64,000 nucleotides of DNA from Deltaproteobacteria bacterium (GTDB lineage: Bacteria > Bdellovibrionota_B > Oligoflexia > Oligoflexales > Bog-1112): contig JACKAG010000005.1 of NCBI GenBank assembly GCA_020635195.1, forward strand, positions 62,001-126,000. Reading direction: 5' to 3'. The position numbers and the translations under genes were made by a program. The number at the start of each line of letters is the position of its first letter. The stretch's first letter is position 1. The notes beneath the pieces were generated by a model. That model had not been told where the DNA came from. It saw only the letters and a list, made by a program, of their open reading frames with translations, and ran no database searches. Below are positions 17,209 to 26,421 of the stretch, piece by piece.

Positions 17209-18177
17209 TCAGATCCCGGGAATACAATTCCCCATGTAGCCTTCATTCCAGAAGTGGGCGAATTGCAGCTTTTCATTTGGCCACCCCAGCGCCGACCGAA
17301 GCTCCAGTTCATTGACCAGTAAATCTTTTGTGCCATCAGCATTCTTTCTGACCAGCAAATCTACCCTGAGGCCATCTGTATTTACAGCGATTTTTTCAGC
17401 CATCCTGATACCTTCTTCCCAAAGCTCAGGATCTTGTAAAGGAGGAGATCCATCAATCGGGGTTCCGTCGGGATGATAGTAGTGAAATCCACCAGGCCCC
17501 ATGATGAGCCCTCCACGGACAACTCCCCATATGGTCTGAAACTTATACTCGTCATCATGAATGACATATTCCTGCACCAGAAATCCACGGGTCATATGAT
17601 TTAACAGCCATTCGTTGCTACTGGAAGGTGAATCCATTGCTGCAAATATTTCTTTTTCAATTTTTTTTGTATCAACATCCTCTCCAGATCCTGTTTTTCC
17701 ATTCAGAACTCTCCAGACTCCATTTGATGCTGACATGTGATTTGGTTTTACGACATAACTTTTGTATTTATCTAAAATATGTGAAAATGGCTCTTTGCTT
17801 TTAGACGAATAATACACGGGAATAACGGGGTATCCATTTTTTTCGAGCTCTTTGCTGGCTTCAATTTTATCGACAATTTTATAAAGTTCTGTGCGCTGAA
17901 AATATGTTCTGACATCCTGAAACTCACCCCATCCAAAATTTTCATTCCAGTAAGGGCACATATCAAATTCTTTGCGAAGTTTGCTATAGTCCCTATAGAC
18001 AAGATTCATCTTTTTAACTCCAGGAACACTCTCCCCGGGAAATGGTTCACTACCAGAACCCGACCATGAATAATCAGAATCTGTTTTTTTTAGATTTTTT
18101 TCTATACGACTTTTGAAAGAACAGCCTGAAAAAATAAATAAGAACAATGTCGATACAACCAATGCCTGATTCAGCAT
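17209..18177 (-). CDS. Lipoprotein with an ATP-grasp-like (TupA-type) domain
   Basis: 322 residues. MLNQALVVSTLFLFIFSGC is a lipoprotein signal (lipobox FSGC, mature C-SFKSRIEKN). From about residue 70 it resembles TupA-like ATP-grasp ligases: YVVKPNHMSASNGVW (nucleotide-lysine strand), RGFLVQEYVIHDDEYKFQT (hinge and metal strand), GLRVDLLVR and LLVNELELRSALGW, the last resembling the metal-binding D...E-x-N region (here NELEL). ATP-grasp enzymes need cytoplasmic ATP, so export as a lipoprotein is odd. It could be a repurposed fold. Single gene, convergent with 16404-17159. Confidence 0.65.
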   Translation of the reverse strand: MLNQALVVSTLFLFIFSGCSFKSRIEKNLKKTDSDYSWSGSGSEPFPGESVPGVKKMNLVYRDYSKLRKEFDMCPYWNENFGWGEFQDVRTYFQRTELYKIVDKIEASKELEKNGYPVIPVYYSSKSKEPFSHILDKYKSYVVKPNHMSASNGVWRVLNGKTGSGEDVDTKKIEKEIFAAMDSPSSSNEWLLNHMTRGFLVQEYVIHDDEYKFQTIWGVVRGGLIMGPGGFHYYHPDGTPIDGSPPLQDPELWEEGIRMAEKIAVNTDGLRVDLLVRKNADGTKDLLVNELELRSALGWPNEKLQFAHFWNEGYMGNCIPGI

Positions 18178-18558
18178 AAAGACTCCACTTTTTTATATAA
18201 CGGACAACTACAACATTCGGAAATGAAGCCAATGACTTTAACGACACAGGTCCAGTACATCTGATATTTCGACGAAAAATGAATACATCAGCTGATTTGT
18301 CTCAGAACAGAGATCATAGCAAAAGGACAGTTTATGAGACGCGAATATGCTGACTCTGATAATTCCTGCAATCCACCAGAATATTAAAGACCAGGGTCTT
18401 TCCCTCCGAGATCTTTTTCCGAAAGAGAAGATCTTAAACCTGCTGAAGAGGGTCAGACTCTGAACCGCTATCTAAAGCTTGGCATTATCCTGATTCTTCT
18501 GACAGAAGTAAAAAAACTCGGAGCCTTTACAGGCCAGGACCAGCTGAGTCCTGGACGT
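18178..18558. other. Region upstream of the 18559 gene with an interrupted frame
   Basis: An ATG at 18334 with AAAAGGA upstream is in frame with the gene at 18559 but meets TAA at 18385-18387. After that the frame is open and encodes a hydrophobic stretch (LKLGIILILLTEVKKLGAF, about 18469-18525) leading into the annotated start. A 38-codon frame from 18349 in another phase is also open. The true N-terminus of the following gene is unresolved. Confidence 0.5.
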
Positions 18559-19518
18559 ATGGCTCTGAACTATAAGAGGGCCTCTCACTTCTGGTCACGA
18601 TATGAGCTTGCAGGAACAGACTCTTCAACCAGAACATCACCTCCTGATTCAATTTTCCTTGACAGAAAAATCGAAAGTTTTTTTGTCTGTGGCGGTGAAT
18701 CAGCCCTGTCCGGAGGCAACACAGGCATCCGGGCCAATCTTAAGGTTCTGCATCAGATTCAGAAAGGAGAGGAAGAAGAGGCCCCAAAAACACCACGAGA
18801 ACGGCATCTTCTGAAAACCGAACCATCTGCGGATATCACCTTCGTCAACCATAAAGGACTCGAACTGTTTGCAGGGCTCCAGGCTCTGGCTATCGTTTCC
18901 GAATCATCTGAAGTCAACTCTCCTGTCACGACATCCAGGATCACCTATAGCCCTGTCACCTTATTTGCTCCCCGGGCTGGCCTGATCCGACGCGGAAACT
19001 CATGGAGTGGAGGGTTTTACTATAATCACTGGAGGGAAAGCACCCGATCTTTTGAAAAAGTATCCGGTGACGGCAGCAGTCTTTCCGGAACCAGTTACGT
19101 TCTGATTCCATCTTCTTATGGCATCGTCGGGGCCTTTAACTATCAGCAACTCTACTTTGAATTTGATATAGGCAGTGTTCATGCAGGTGATGGTGGAGAA
19201 AGGACCGAAGACGGCAACCTCGTGCAGGATGATTACCTTCGGGCATGGTTCAGCATGTACCTCCCTTCCTCCTTGGGAGGCTTTCGCTCTGCCCTTGCCT
19301 GGCAATCCATCTCCTACGCAGACAATGCATATGCCAGCCCGGAAAGCATCGCCATGACATCCCTTCGCCTTGACTATATGAGCGGAACTCCCGACGATGG
19401 CTTTTACACGGGCATTATATTTGCTTACGGGACAGGAGGAACTGATATCACGGAATATAAAGCCCGTTTCCGATCGCAGGCTCTTGCCTTTAGCCTGGGG
19501 CTTTTCATTCCTATCTGA
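18559..19518 (+). CDS. Probable outer-membrane beta-barrel protein, start uncertain
   Basis: 319 residues from the first available ATG. The C-terminal two thirds alternates aromatic and polar residues (GGFYYNHWRESTR, YQQLYFEFDIGSV) and ends FSLGLFIPI, as in a barrel. There is no signal peptide after this ATG, which does not suit an exported barrel. The in-frame upstream sequence has a hydrophobic stretch but no ATG/GTG/TTG start before a TAA. Either the gene is broken near its 5' end or an unusual start is used. It precedes the cytochrome/DUF1501 operon. Confidence 0.5.
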   Translation: MALNYKRASHFWSRYELAGTDSSTRTSPPDSIFLDRKIESFFVCGGESALSGGNTGIRANLKVLHQIQKGEEEEAPKTPRERHLLKTEPSADITFVNHKGLELFAGLQALAIVSESSEVNSPVTTSRITYSPVTLFAPRAGLIRRGNSWSGGFYYNHWRESTRSFEKVSGDGSSLSGTSYVLIPSSYGIVGAFNYQQLYFEFDIGSVHAGDGGERTEDGNLVQDDYLRAWFSMYLPSSLGGFRSALAWQSISYADNAYASPESIAMTSLRLDYMSGTPDDGFYTGIIFAYGTGGTDITEYKARFRSQALAFSLGLFIPI

Positions 19519-19699
19519 TCACATCCTGATACTCATCTTTCTCAAAAATCCTGTGAAAAAGACTGTGTGCTCAGAGCCTTTTGATCGCGTTCTGTGCAAA
19601 GCTAAAGCATGTTCATAAAAAAAATTTCAACCATCATAAAGAGATGACCGAGATAAAAGAAACCTATGTGACGGATACGGCGCATCGCAGGAGACCGCT

Positions 19700-20422
19700 G
19701 TGAGACAGCACAAGCAGTTTCAGACAAAAAATCAATCTTTTCTGATCCTGATCTGCCTGACATCACTTCTGACATCCTGCTATTTTGTCGATTTTTTTAG
19801 TAAAAATGAGGACAACAACAGTCCTCCAGATCAGGAAAGTCTCAGCAGCCTACAGGACACAGTTCTTGGACAATCATTAGGGAACAAAGCCGGCTCTGTC
19901 GATACTCTGGCTCTGGAGACGGTACACAGCACGACGAGCACAATTCCACCAGCCTCAATCCGGGCAGATCCTGATCTTTATGCCAGACGCCTCCTGCTAC
20001 AATACCGACCAGAAGGGTCCACCGTCGCCCGTGAAATCGGAGCGATCGAGGCCTACCGCCTCCTTCTCGGAGGAGCCAGTCAGGATTTCCAGAAAACCCC
20101 ACAGACATCATTTGATGCAACGTCTCTTCTGGCCATGTTTTCTGTCTCCAGGCGTATCTGTACAGCTCTGGTTGCGCCAGATCCCGCACTGCATCAGGAC
20201 TGGCAGAGTATCCTTCCTTCTCCACCAGAGGACAGGGACAGCAATCTCCGTTTTCTGGCTCAGAGAATATCAGGAAGGCCATCATCTGATGTGACAGAAC
20301 ATCAGCTCACAAGCCTGAAGGACATTATGGATGCATGGTCTGACGGCAGCGCTGACAACTCAGAATCCTATATTCCGGCATGCATCACCCTGATGATGGA
20401 TGCCGAATCCCTGTTTCTCTAA
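19700..20422 (+). CDS. Lipoprotein, first gene of the cytochrome/DUF1501 operon
   Basis: 240 residues with the lipobox LLTSC after a hydrophobic stretch (mature C-YFVDFFSKN). The mature part is mostly helical: residues such as PDLYARRLLLQYRPEG resemble the helical DUF1592-like region that precedes cytochromes in planctomycete-type fusions. That is only a suggestion. It lies 26 bp upstream of the dihaem cytochrome gene and is probably co-transcribed with it and the DUF1501 gene. Confidence 0.6.
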   Translation: MRQHKQFQTKNQSFLILICLTSLLTSCYFVDFFSKNEDNNSPPDQESLSSLQDTVLGQSLGNKAGSVDTLALETVHSTTSTIPPASIRADPDLYARRLLLQYRPEGSTVAREIGAIEAYRLLLGGASQDFQKTPQTSFDATSLLAMFSVSRRICTALVAPDPALHQDWQSILPSPPEDRDSNLRFLAQRISGRPSSDVTEHQLTSLKDIMDAWSDGSADNSESYIPACITLMMDAESLFL

Positions 20423-20448
20423 GCAGGCTGACTCTCATAAGGTTTTTT

Positions 20449-22140
20449 ATGATGCCACATCACGATCATAACATCCTGTCATGGCAATCCCTTTTTCTGA
20501 TAACTTTTCTTCTTTTATTTTTTCCGACAACAGCCAGCTATAGTGACACAAACCTGAATCAGTCCCTGAAACGAGCACAATATCTTCTGAATGCAAGCGT
20601 TCCGACAGATCAGGATTTTTCTGAAACCACAGACCAGAATACGTATCAGCAAAAAATCCGTAATTTTCTCAATCACGATAATTTTTATAATATTGTCCTA
20701 AGATATCATGAAACATTATTCGGAACAGGGCTTCCCATAGAATATATGGACGAACTGTTAAAAGACGATATCGATCATAAAGTGAATAAATTCGCTCAGA
20801 TTTTGTGTGAAACATCAGAAGAAGATCAGCGTCTGCACTGTAGCTGGGCCAGTGAAAGAGAGCAGTCAAAAGTCAGCAGCTGCCCAAAAGCATGGGAAGA
20901 GCCTGTCTCTGTTTTCTGGTATCCTGGAATCGTCGCCTGGGTCTGCCCATCTCTGGTTCATTCCTGCGGAAACGATCTGAGCCGCTGTTTCATCGAATAT
21001 AAAGATGAAGACATTGCTGCAAACAGTGAGCTGGGAACGACAGAGGCTTTTGATTCCCGATATTCTGTGATCAAATCGCTCAGCAAGCAGTCTGCCGGAA
21101 TTGCAACCGCTGTCACAATTGCAAATTACCCCTATACCAAAATTCTCGAACCAGGACTCACAGCTGTAGATGGAGCTATCGCACATTTTTACCGTCAGAA
21201 ACATCATTTTAAACTGGATCAGCTGAATCTTTCAGATGAACTTTTGCGACTGGTCGAAGGAATTTCCCTCACGGACACTCGCTTTCATTTAATTTATACA
21301 GGTCAGACCTACGAACATGGAGGAATCCTCAGTACTTTCGGATGGCTGCGTCGTTATGAAAAAAACCGCAGCAGAGCCAACCAGCTTTATGAGCGGCTGC
21401 TCTGCCGAAAATTTACCGCAGAACTTCCAAAAATTTTCCCCCAGGACCCCGGAAATCTACGGGAAGCCCCCGGATGCAGTGGCTGCCATGCGACCCTGGA
21501 CCCACTGGCTGATTTTTTTCTTGCCTGGGGTGAGGGTGGAGAACTCTACCAGGGACAGCGCAACACGGTACAAACAAGCTTCAGCGGACACAGTGGACGC
21601 TATCTGGCCGATATTGCAAATATCATACGTCAGGATAATGCATTTGCGACCTGTACCGTCGAACATGTCTGGGAATGGCTGATTGGCAGAGTCTTTCATT
21701 CATCTGAATCAAAAATCAGAGCTGCTCTGACCAATTACTTTATTACAACAAATTATAGTTTTCGTGAGCTGGTCTATGCGATTGCGACCCATCCCACCTT
21801 TATGGAAACGTCCCGCGGGAATAGTCTGGTCGACGACCCTCTCTCTGAACCTCCTCTGGGAGAGCTGCCAGGAGGGAATGATCTGCCATCATGTGATAGC
21901 CCCATCGACTTTGCAACAGATATTCAGCCGCTGACCACAGCCTGCACCTCCTGCCACAGTGGCAATAACACGCTCTCTCCTCTGCTGACAGAAGCGGACT
22001 GGGATGCTGCTGCAAGCGCAGCGATTTCCATGATGACCAGCGGAGAAATGCCTCCGGGACAGACAGGGCCACCACGCATCGGCCCCAACTATGAATTTAA
22101 AGAAAAAGTCCGTTGCTGGGTCGAAAGGAATAAACAATGA
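20449..22140 (+). CDS. Secreted dihaem c-type cytochrome with DUF1588/DUF1585-like region
   Basis: 563 residues from MMPHHDHN (start 20449, AAGG upstream; the longer frame from 20380 overlaps the previous gene). The signal peptide reads SLFLITFLLLFFPTTASYS. Two CxxCH haem sites are present: CSGCH near residue 343, followed by ATLDPLADFF (DUF1588-like), and CTSCH near residue 503. Between them CTVEHVWEWLIGR and FRELVYAIATHPTFM match DUF1585. Such proteins pair with DUF1501 proteins in planctomycetes and myxobacteria, with unproven but probably oxidative roles. Its TGA overlaps the next ATG. Confidence 0.8.
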   Translation: MMPHHDHNILSWQSLFLITFLLLFFPTTASYSDTNLNQSLKRAQYLLNASVPTDQDFSETTDQNTYQQKIRNFLNHDNFYNIVLRYHETLFGTGLPIEYMDELLKDDIDHKVNKFAQILCETSEEDQRLHCSWASEREQSKVSSCPKAWEEPVSVFWYPGIVAWVCPSLVHSCGNDLSRCFIEYKDEDIAANSELGTTEAFDSRYSVIKSLSKQSAGIATAVTIANYPYTKILEPGLTAVDGAIAHFYRQKHHFKLDQLNLSDELLRLVEGISLTDTRFHLIYTGQTYEHGGILSTFGWLRRYEKNRSRANQLYERLLCRKFTAELPKIFPQDPGNLREAPGCSGCHATLDPLADFFLAWGEGGELYQGQRNTVQTSFSGHSGRYLADIANIIRQDNAFATCTVEHVWEWLIGRVFHSSESKIRAALTNYFITTNYSFRELVYAIATHPTFMETSRGNSLVDDPLSEPPLGELPGGNDLPSCDSPIDFATDIQPLTTACTSCHSGNNTLSPLLTEADWDAAASAAISMMTSGEMPPGQTGPPRIGPNYEFKEKVRCWVERNKQ

Positions 22141-23540
22141 ACCAAAAAAAAACTGCCAACAAACGCCCAGAAAAAAACGCTGTTTCTCCACCTGAGTTAT
22201 GTCTTCCGGAAGAGGTCCCCGTACTCAGCAGACGTCAGCTTCTCAGCCATGGAATCAGCCTCACCGCATATGCAAACCTGGCCAGCCTGCTGAGCCCTGA
22301 CAAAGCACGATCACAATCCGGAAGTCAGAGTTATCCTCTGAAAAGAAAGCTGGTCTGGATCAATATGTCAGGAGGCTGGGACATCCTTGAAGTCATGGAC
22401 CCTAAAACCGGCTCCACTCCAGGAATCGATATGATTTATGATTACGAGCTAAGCCATCAGCTAACGGGCGGAGAAGACAATGCCCGACTTGGCCGCTGGT
22501 TGCCTGGGATGGCAGGCATCGGGGAAGATCTTTTGATTATCAGAGGACTGGCCATGGGGACCACATCTCATATGGCAGGCTCTGTCTATATGGACACCGG
22601 TATTCTGAGCAATGCCGGACGGGTGAATTCGGCCTCGATTCCCGCTATCGTCGCATCAGAGAGCAGCTCGACCATACCCCTGATTCAGCTCAATGGAGGA
22701 TCAGAGCCAATGACAGACCGGGGCCTTCTTAAACCGGTCTCTGCGGTGAGAGCAGAAAACCTTGAACTTTACCGCTCGATGTATCCGGAGGATACACAGG
22801 ATGCTGCGCGGCAGAGCAAAATTCTCGACTACATAACAGAGTCCACAACACGATACCGGCAAAGCCTTGACCCGGATAAGCCCGGATCGGAGAATGACCG
22901 GCTGGAAAGCCTCGAAACCTCCGTTGCAAAAGTGCGGACTCAGTTTGACAACAATGTCGGAGAAAAGCTTGTCCTTTCGAGCTCTGATCTTAGTAATTTC
23001 TCTCAGGGTGCCCCGACCGGTATGGGGCGGGGAATGATCCAGACCTTTGCTCTGGCCCAGAAGCTGATCACTGAAGGAATCTGTGACTGTATTAATCTTG
23101 GGATTGGTGGATTTGACACCCACTCCAACCAAAGCACGCGTCTGCAAACAACCCTGACAGGAGTGGATTTTGTCATCCGAAGATTCGTTGATGGACTGCG
23201 GACTGCCGGTATCCTTGACAGCACTCTGATTGTGCTCTATTCCGACTTTGGCAGAACACCAAAAATCAATGGCTCAAATGGACGGGATCACTGGCCCGTT
23301 GGCGGAGCCCTGATGATTGGTGGAGGAATCCGGGGAGGGAGGGCCGTTGGGGGCACAGATGACTCCATGAGAGCCTATAGCATAGATCCTGATTCGGGTC
23401 GCACCAGTGAAAATGGCCAGCAGCTGAGCCCAATCCACCTGGGAGGCGCCGTTCTCGAACTCACTCTGGGAGCAGAGTATCTCCAGTACCGGAATTATCT
23501 CAGCAGCCTTCCCGCCCTGACCCATCTCAAAAACAGTTAA
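22137..23540 (+). CDS. DUF1501 protein with twin-arginine signal
   Basis: 467 residues, ATG overlapping the TGA of the cytochrome gene (ATGA). A Tat-like signal SRRQLLSHGISLTAYANL (about residues 29-46) implies folding in the cytoplasm before export. The DUF1501 (sulfatase/alkaline-phosphatase-like fold) core is shown by KLVWINMSGGWDILEVMDP, LGIGGFDTHSNQ, LIVLYSDFGRTPKINGSNG and GRDHWPVGGALMIGG. Metal-ligand-like Asp/His residues are kept (GGFDTH, DFGRTP, GRDHW). The substrate is unknown. Expected to act in the periplasm with the cytochrome. Confidence 0.85.
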   Translation: MNQKKTANKRPEKNAVSPPELCLPEEVPVLSRRQLLSHGISLTAYANLASLLSPDKARSQSGSQSYPLKRKLVWINMSGGWDILEVMDPKTGSTPGIDMIYDYELSHQLTGGEDNARLGRWLPGMAGIGEDLLIIRGLAMGTTSHMAGSVYMDTGILSNAGRVNSASIPAIVASESSSTIPLIQLNGGSEPMTDRGLLKPVSAVRAENLELYRSMYPEDTQDAARQSKILDYITESTTRYRQSLDPDKPGSENDRLESLETSVAKVRTQFDNNVGEKLVLSSSDLSNFSQGAPTGMGRGMIQTFALAQKLITEGICDCINLGIGGFDTHSNQSTRLQTTLTGVDFVIRRFVDGLRTAGILDSTLIVLYSDFGRTPKINGSNGRDHWPVGGALMIGGGIRGGRAVGGTDDSMRAYSIDPDSGRTSENGQQLSPIHLGGAVLELTLGAEYLQYRNYLSSLPALTHLKNS

Positions 23541-23565
23541 ATATGAGTCATCCATCAACGATCTG

Positions 23566-24246
23566 TCACACATGGATCAGATCAGATCCCGCCTCTGTCT
23601 CTGTCTCTGTCTCTGTCTCTGTCTCCGTCTCTGTTTCTGTTTCTGTTTCTGATTCAGCCGAAAACGAGTCCTGAGCTTTAAAATGATCCGAAACTTCGGC
23701 ACTTACCAGTCCAGGGGGCCCGGCATCAAAACCAGTATAACTGTCAGGCTGAAACTGAAACAGAGCAGAGCCATCACCCTCCTCTCCAAGATCACACCAG
23801 TCATCCACTGCTGTTGCAGCTGTTATTGATGTTGCTTCTGCTTCTGCTTCTGCTTCTGCTTCTGCTTCTGCATAAAAGCTGACATGACAGGATGTCTCCT
23901 TCACATCACATGAAAGCCTTCCCGCCTGGGAAGGGCTGAGATCAAAAGCGACCTTTCCCGGAGCTTGCCATCGCTTCATCTCACATTTACCCTGTCCAAA
24001 ACTGAGTCCTTCTCCATCTCTACCTGCAAAAACTGTTTTATCCTTAGAAAGAGTGAGAGAGATGTCGTCAGGAAAATCTACGATATATCTTTCCTGTTTG
24101 CCTCGTGCTGCACTAAGCACCAACGTGTACACCTGATTTTTTTCTACTTTTATGTCTAAGAGCTGCTTCTGAGAGGTATCGATTTCATGAGAGGCAAAGC
24201 TTATGGAGCTCAGAAAAAAAACAAAAACCATCACTGATCTGATCAT
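23566..24246 (-). CDS. Secreted protein with Glu-Ala and Glu-Thr dipeptide microsatellites
   Basis: 226 residues. The signal peptide is MIRSVMVFVFFLSSISFAS. The folded part (about 20-130) has three Cys and is unassigned. Then come six Ala-Glu dipeptides (about 130-142), a linker, and nine Glu-Thr dipeptides before AGSDLIHV at the C-terminus. Both runs are encoded by hexanucleotide repeats that change length without shifting frame. The tail is highly acidic. Convergent with the DUF1501 gene, 25 bp apart. Confidence 0.65.
   Translation of the reverse strand: MIRSVMVFVFFLSSISFASHEIDTSQKQLLDIKVEKNQVYTLVLSAARGKQERYIVDFPDDISLTLSKDKTVFAGRDGEGLSFGQGKCEMKRWQAPGKVAFDLSPSQAGRLSCDVKETSCHVSFYAEAEAEAEAEAEATSITAATAVDDWCDLGEEGDGSALFQFQPDSYTGFDAGPPGLVSAEVSDHFKAQDSFSAESETETETETETETETETETEAGSDLIHV
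23594..23650 (-). repeat. Hexanucleotide microsatellite (GAGACA/GAAACA, nine units)
   Basis: Coding strand: three GAAACA, one GAGACG and five GAGACA units encode (Glu-Thr)9. Third-base differences between blocks suggest several rounds of expansion. Confidence 0.9.
23834..23869 (-). repeat. Hexanucleotide microsatellite (GCTTCT on plus, six perfect units)
   Basis: Six perfect GCTTCT units encode the (Glu-Ala) run of the same gene; all six are identical, pointing to a recent expansion. Confidence 0.92.
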
Positions 24247-24494
24247 AACTTCTCCATTTATCCATATCGCAGCGAAAAAGAACCCCCGAAAAAAGAACTT
24301 TCACTTAAACAATGGCTTCTGTCTATATGAAACTCACCGGATGAAGCAATATCAGAATATTGTGACAGCGAAAGCCATGAAAAACTCTTTTGAAAACTTT
24401 CCTGAACAGTCAAGGCTCTCCTGGCCAGAGCCCTTTCTGCCTGGTCCTTTTCCGGAGAAGGTATGCTAGCCTGATAGAAAGGAGGTGTCTGAAA

Positions 24495-25013
24495 ATGGGT
24501 GTTTTTGCAAAAGTAACCCAGAAAAGCAAGGCAACTTCCATCACTGAATCTACCATTAAAACTGAGGAAATAAAAAAAATCAAAAAAGTTCAGGAACAAC
24601 TTGATGAAGTGTTTCATAGCTGGAGTCTTACCGTCTCTCAGCTGATCGACGAAGCAAACCGTGATATTCTTGAAGCAAAGGGCTCCGGTCAGTTTTTCTT
24701 TATCAAACCAAAAGAAAAGCAGGTGCTGATCAACAGGATCGGTTTTGCTTATAAACAACACCAGTTCATCCTCGAAAGCCATAAAGAGTATGATTCAAGG
24801 ACAGAGCTGAATATTTATACCCGATTTATCTGTTATTGCGAAAACTGCTCCGCAAGAGAAATGGATCAGCACTCCATCAGCCCTGTAAGCGCACTGGAAC
24901 AGAAAGCCTTTACAGATATCCATGGTAATTATTGTACAGCACGTGATTTTTTTATCCGCAAGATCTCAGATGCAATTCAGAGCTGGCAGATGATGGGGCC
25001 TGATGATTCATGA
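24495..25013 (+). CDS. Cytoplasmic protein of unknown function, first of a two-gene operon
   Basis: 172 residues from MGVFAKVTQ (start 24495, GGAGG at 24481-24485; a longer frame from 24390 lacks a good site). There is no signal peptide. It is Lys/Glu-rich at the N-terminus, with a CYCENC cluster near residue 115 and another Cys near 144. Sequence family not recognised. The Cys cluster might bind metal. The TGA overlaps the ATG of the next gene. Confidence 0.6.
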   Translation: MGVFAKVTQKSKATSITESTIKTEEIKKIKKVQEQLDEVFHSWSLTVSQLIDEANRDILEAKGSGQFFFIKPKEKQVLINRIGFAYKQHQFILESHKEYDSRTELNIYTRFICYCENCSAREMDQHSISPVSALEQKAFTDIHGNYCTARDFFIRKISDAIQSWQMMGPDDS

Positions 25014-26203
25014 AAAGAATTCTCATCACTCTCAGATTTTTTACTCCTTTTTACTTCAGGACAGAACTGTGCTGCCTTCTGTCTCTTGTATCGCTATTCT
25101 TTTCGGACTGTTTTTTGAAAGCCGGTCCTCTGCCGGAAACAGGCTTTCTTCTCGGAACAGACGCTCTGAATCCCCATCCTTTTATGCTAAATCCTGCAGC
25201 CTATCTTCCCGAAACTGCTGAGGCTTCGTTTCTTTTTTTGCGGAGTCAGTATGGAAACACTCTGATTACGAACAGAAATGGAAATATCAGCCAGCAGGAA
25301 AATGACAGCAGCGATTCATTCCTGGCCCTCTCCATGCATGCAAATGCCGGCAGTGGACTGGGGATCGGGATCGATTATCAGATGTATGAGCAGGAAGAAC
25401 AAAATCAGCTTTCCAGCCGTGGAAACACCCGTTTTACAGAAGCTTATAGTTCTCGTTATACAGCGGCCCGGGCTGTCGTGGATATCACAGAGAAAGTGAT
25501 CCTTGGATTTATGATCCGCTTCCTCGATGCAGAGCAGGAGCTCGTCGGGAACTTTTTTATCAACCCTTCTTCTCTCACCCGTTTCAAATCATCATTATTC
25601 GGAACCGGTGGCGGCATCCGTATTAATATGGATAAATTTCAGGCCGGAGGCGCTTATCTTCCGCCCATGAAGGGAAGAGCAGAAATTTACACCGAAGAAA
25701 AGATTATCACTCTTCCGGGTATTGCCGAGTTAAGCGCAGCATATCAGACGGGTTCTTATGGCCTGGGGGCAGCGGTCAGAAGATGGCTCTATAAACAGGA
25801 CGACAGGCCAGAAGGAACCACACTCAATGACGAAAACCAGAGTCAGGTCAACCTGCTGGGCCTCAATGCCGATCACAACTATCTCTTTCTGAGGGAGCAA
25901 CAACAGGCAGGGATTGATTATAAGCTCAAAAATGGCTCCCTGCTGAAACTGAGCCTGTCGCGTTTTTCAGCCGAGTTCAACGATAATCCGGACAGAGATC
26001 TTCCGGGAGAAAATCAAAGTAACCAGCTGATACAATACCTGATGGGGCACTTTTTTTTCGTCTTTATTCAGAAAAACCTGACCTTAACGATGGGCTATAC
26101 CCGATCCCTCAATCAGAATATCCGCTTCGTTTCGGGAAGCAGGACAATCGAATACAAAGGCAGAAAACAGAATATTATTGCAGGGATTCAGACATCACTC
26201 TGA
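25010..26203 (+). CDS. Outer-membrane beta-barrel protein, FadL/porin-like in appearance
   Basis: 397 residues. A long N-terminal region MKRILITLRFFTPFYFR followed by ELCCLLSLVSLFFSDCFLKAG serves as signal, then GTDALNPHPFMLNPAAYLPE, which resembles the NPA segment near the N-terminus of FadL-type or PorV-like barrels. Alternating strands continue to the end (IIAGIQTSL). The ATG overlaps the preceding gene's TGA. The transported or displayed substrate is unknown. Confidence 0.6.
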   Translation: MKRILITLRFFTPFYFRTELCCLLSLVSLFFSDCFLKAGPLPETGFLLGTDALNPHPFMLNPAAYLPETAEASFLFLRSQYGNTLITNRNGNISQQENDSSDSFLALSMHANAGSGLGIGIDYQMYEQEEQNQLSSRGNTRFTEAYSSRYTAARAVVDITEKVILGFMIRFLDAEQELVGNFFINPSSLTRFKSSLFGTGGGIRINMDKFQAGGAYLPPMKGRAEIYTEEKIITLPGIAELSAAYQTGSYGLGAAVRRWLYKQDDRPEGTTLNDENQSQVNLLGLNADHNYLFLREQQQAGIDYKLKNGSLLKLSLSRFSAEFNDNPDRDLPGENQSNQLIQYLMGHFFFVFIQKNLTLTMGYTRSLNQNIRFVSGSRTIEYKGRKQNIIAGIQTSL

Positions 26204-26421
26204 GTCCCCTCCCTTACCTGAAACCCCTTTGGCTAAAGCTCTTAAGCTTTCCTCATCTTTCTGATAGCAGAATCTTAAGCGAAGACAGATCTTCACAGCA
26301 AAAAAGCTGATTGTTTCTTCAGAATATAACATCTTATGATGAGCGCTCCGGAGTCTTCAGATAAACATTCAGGCCAGAAACAACAGCACAAGCATCGTAA
26401 TCCGGAGAAAAGGAGTCCCAT

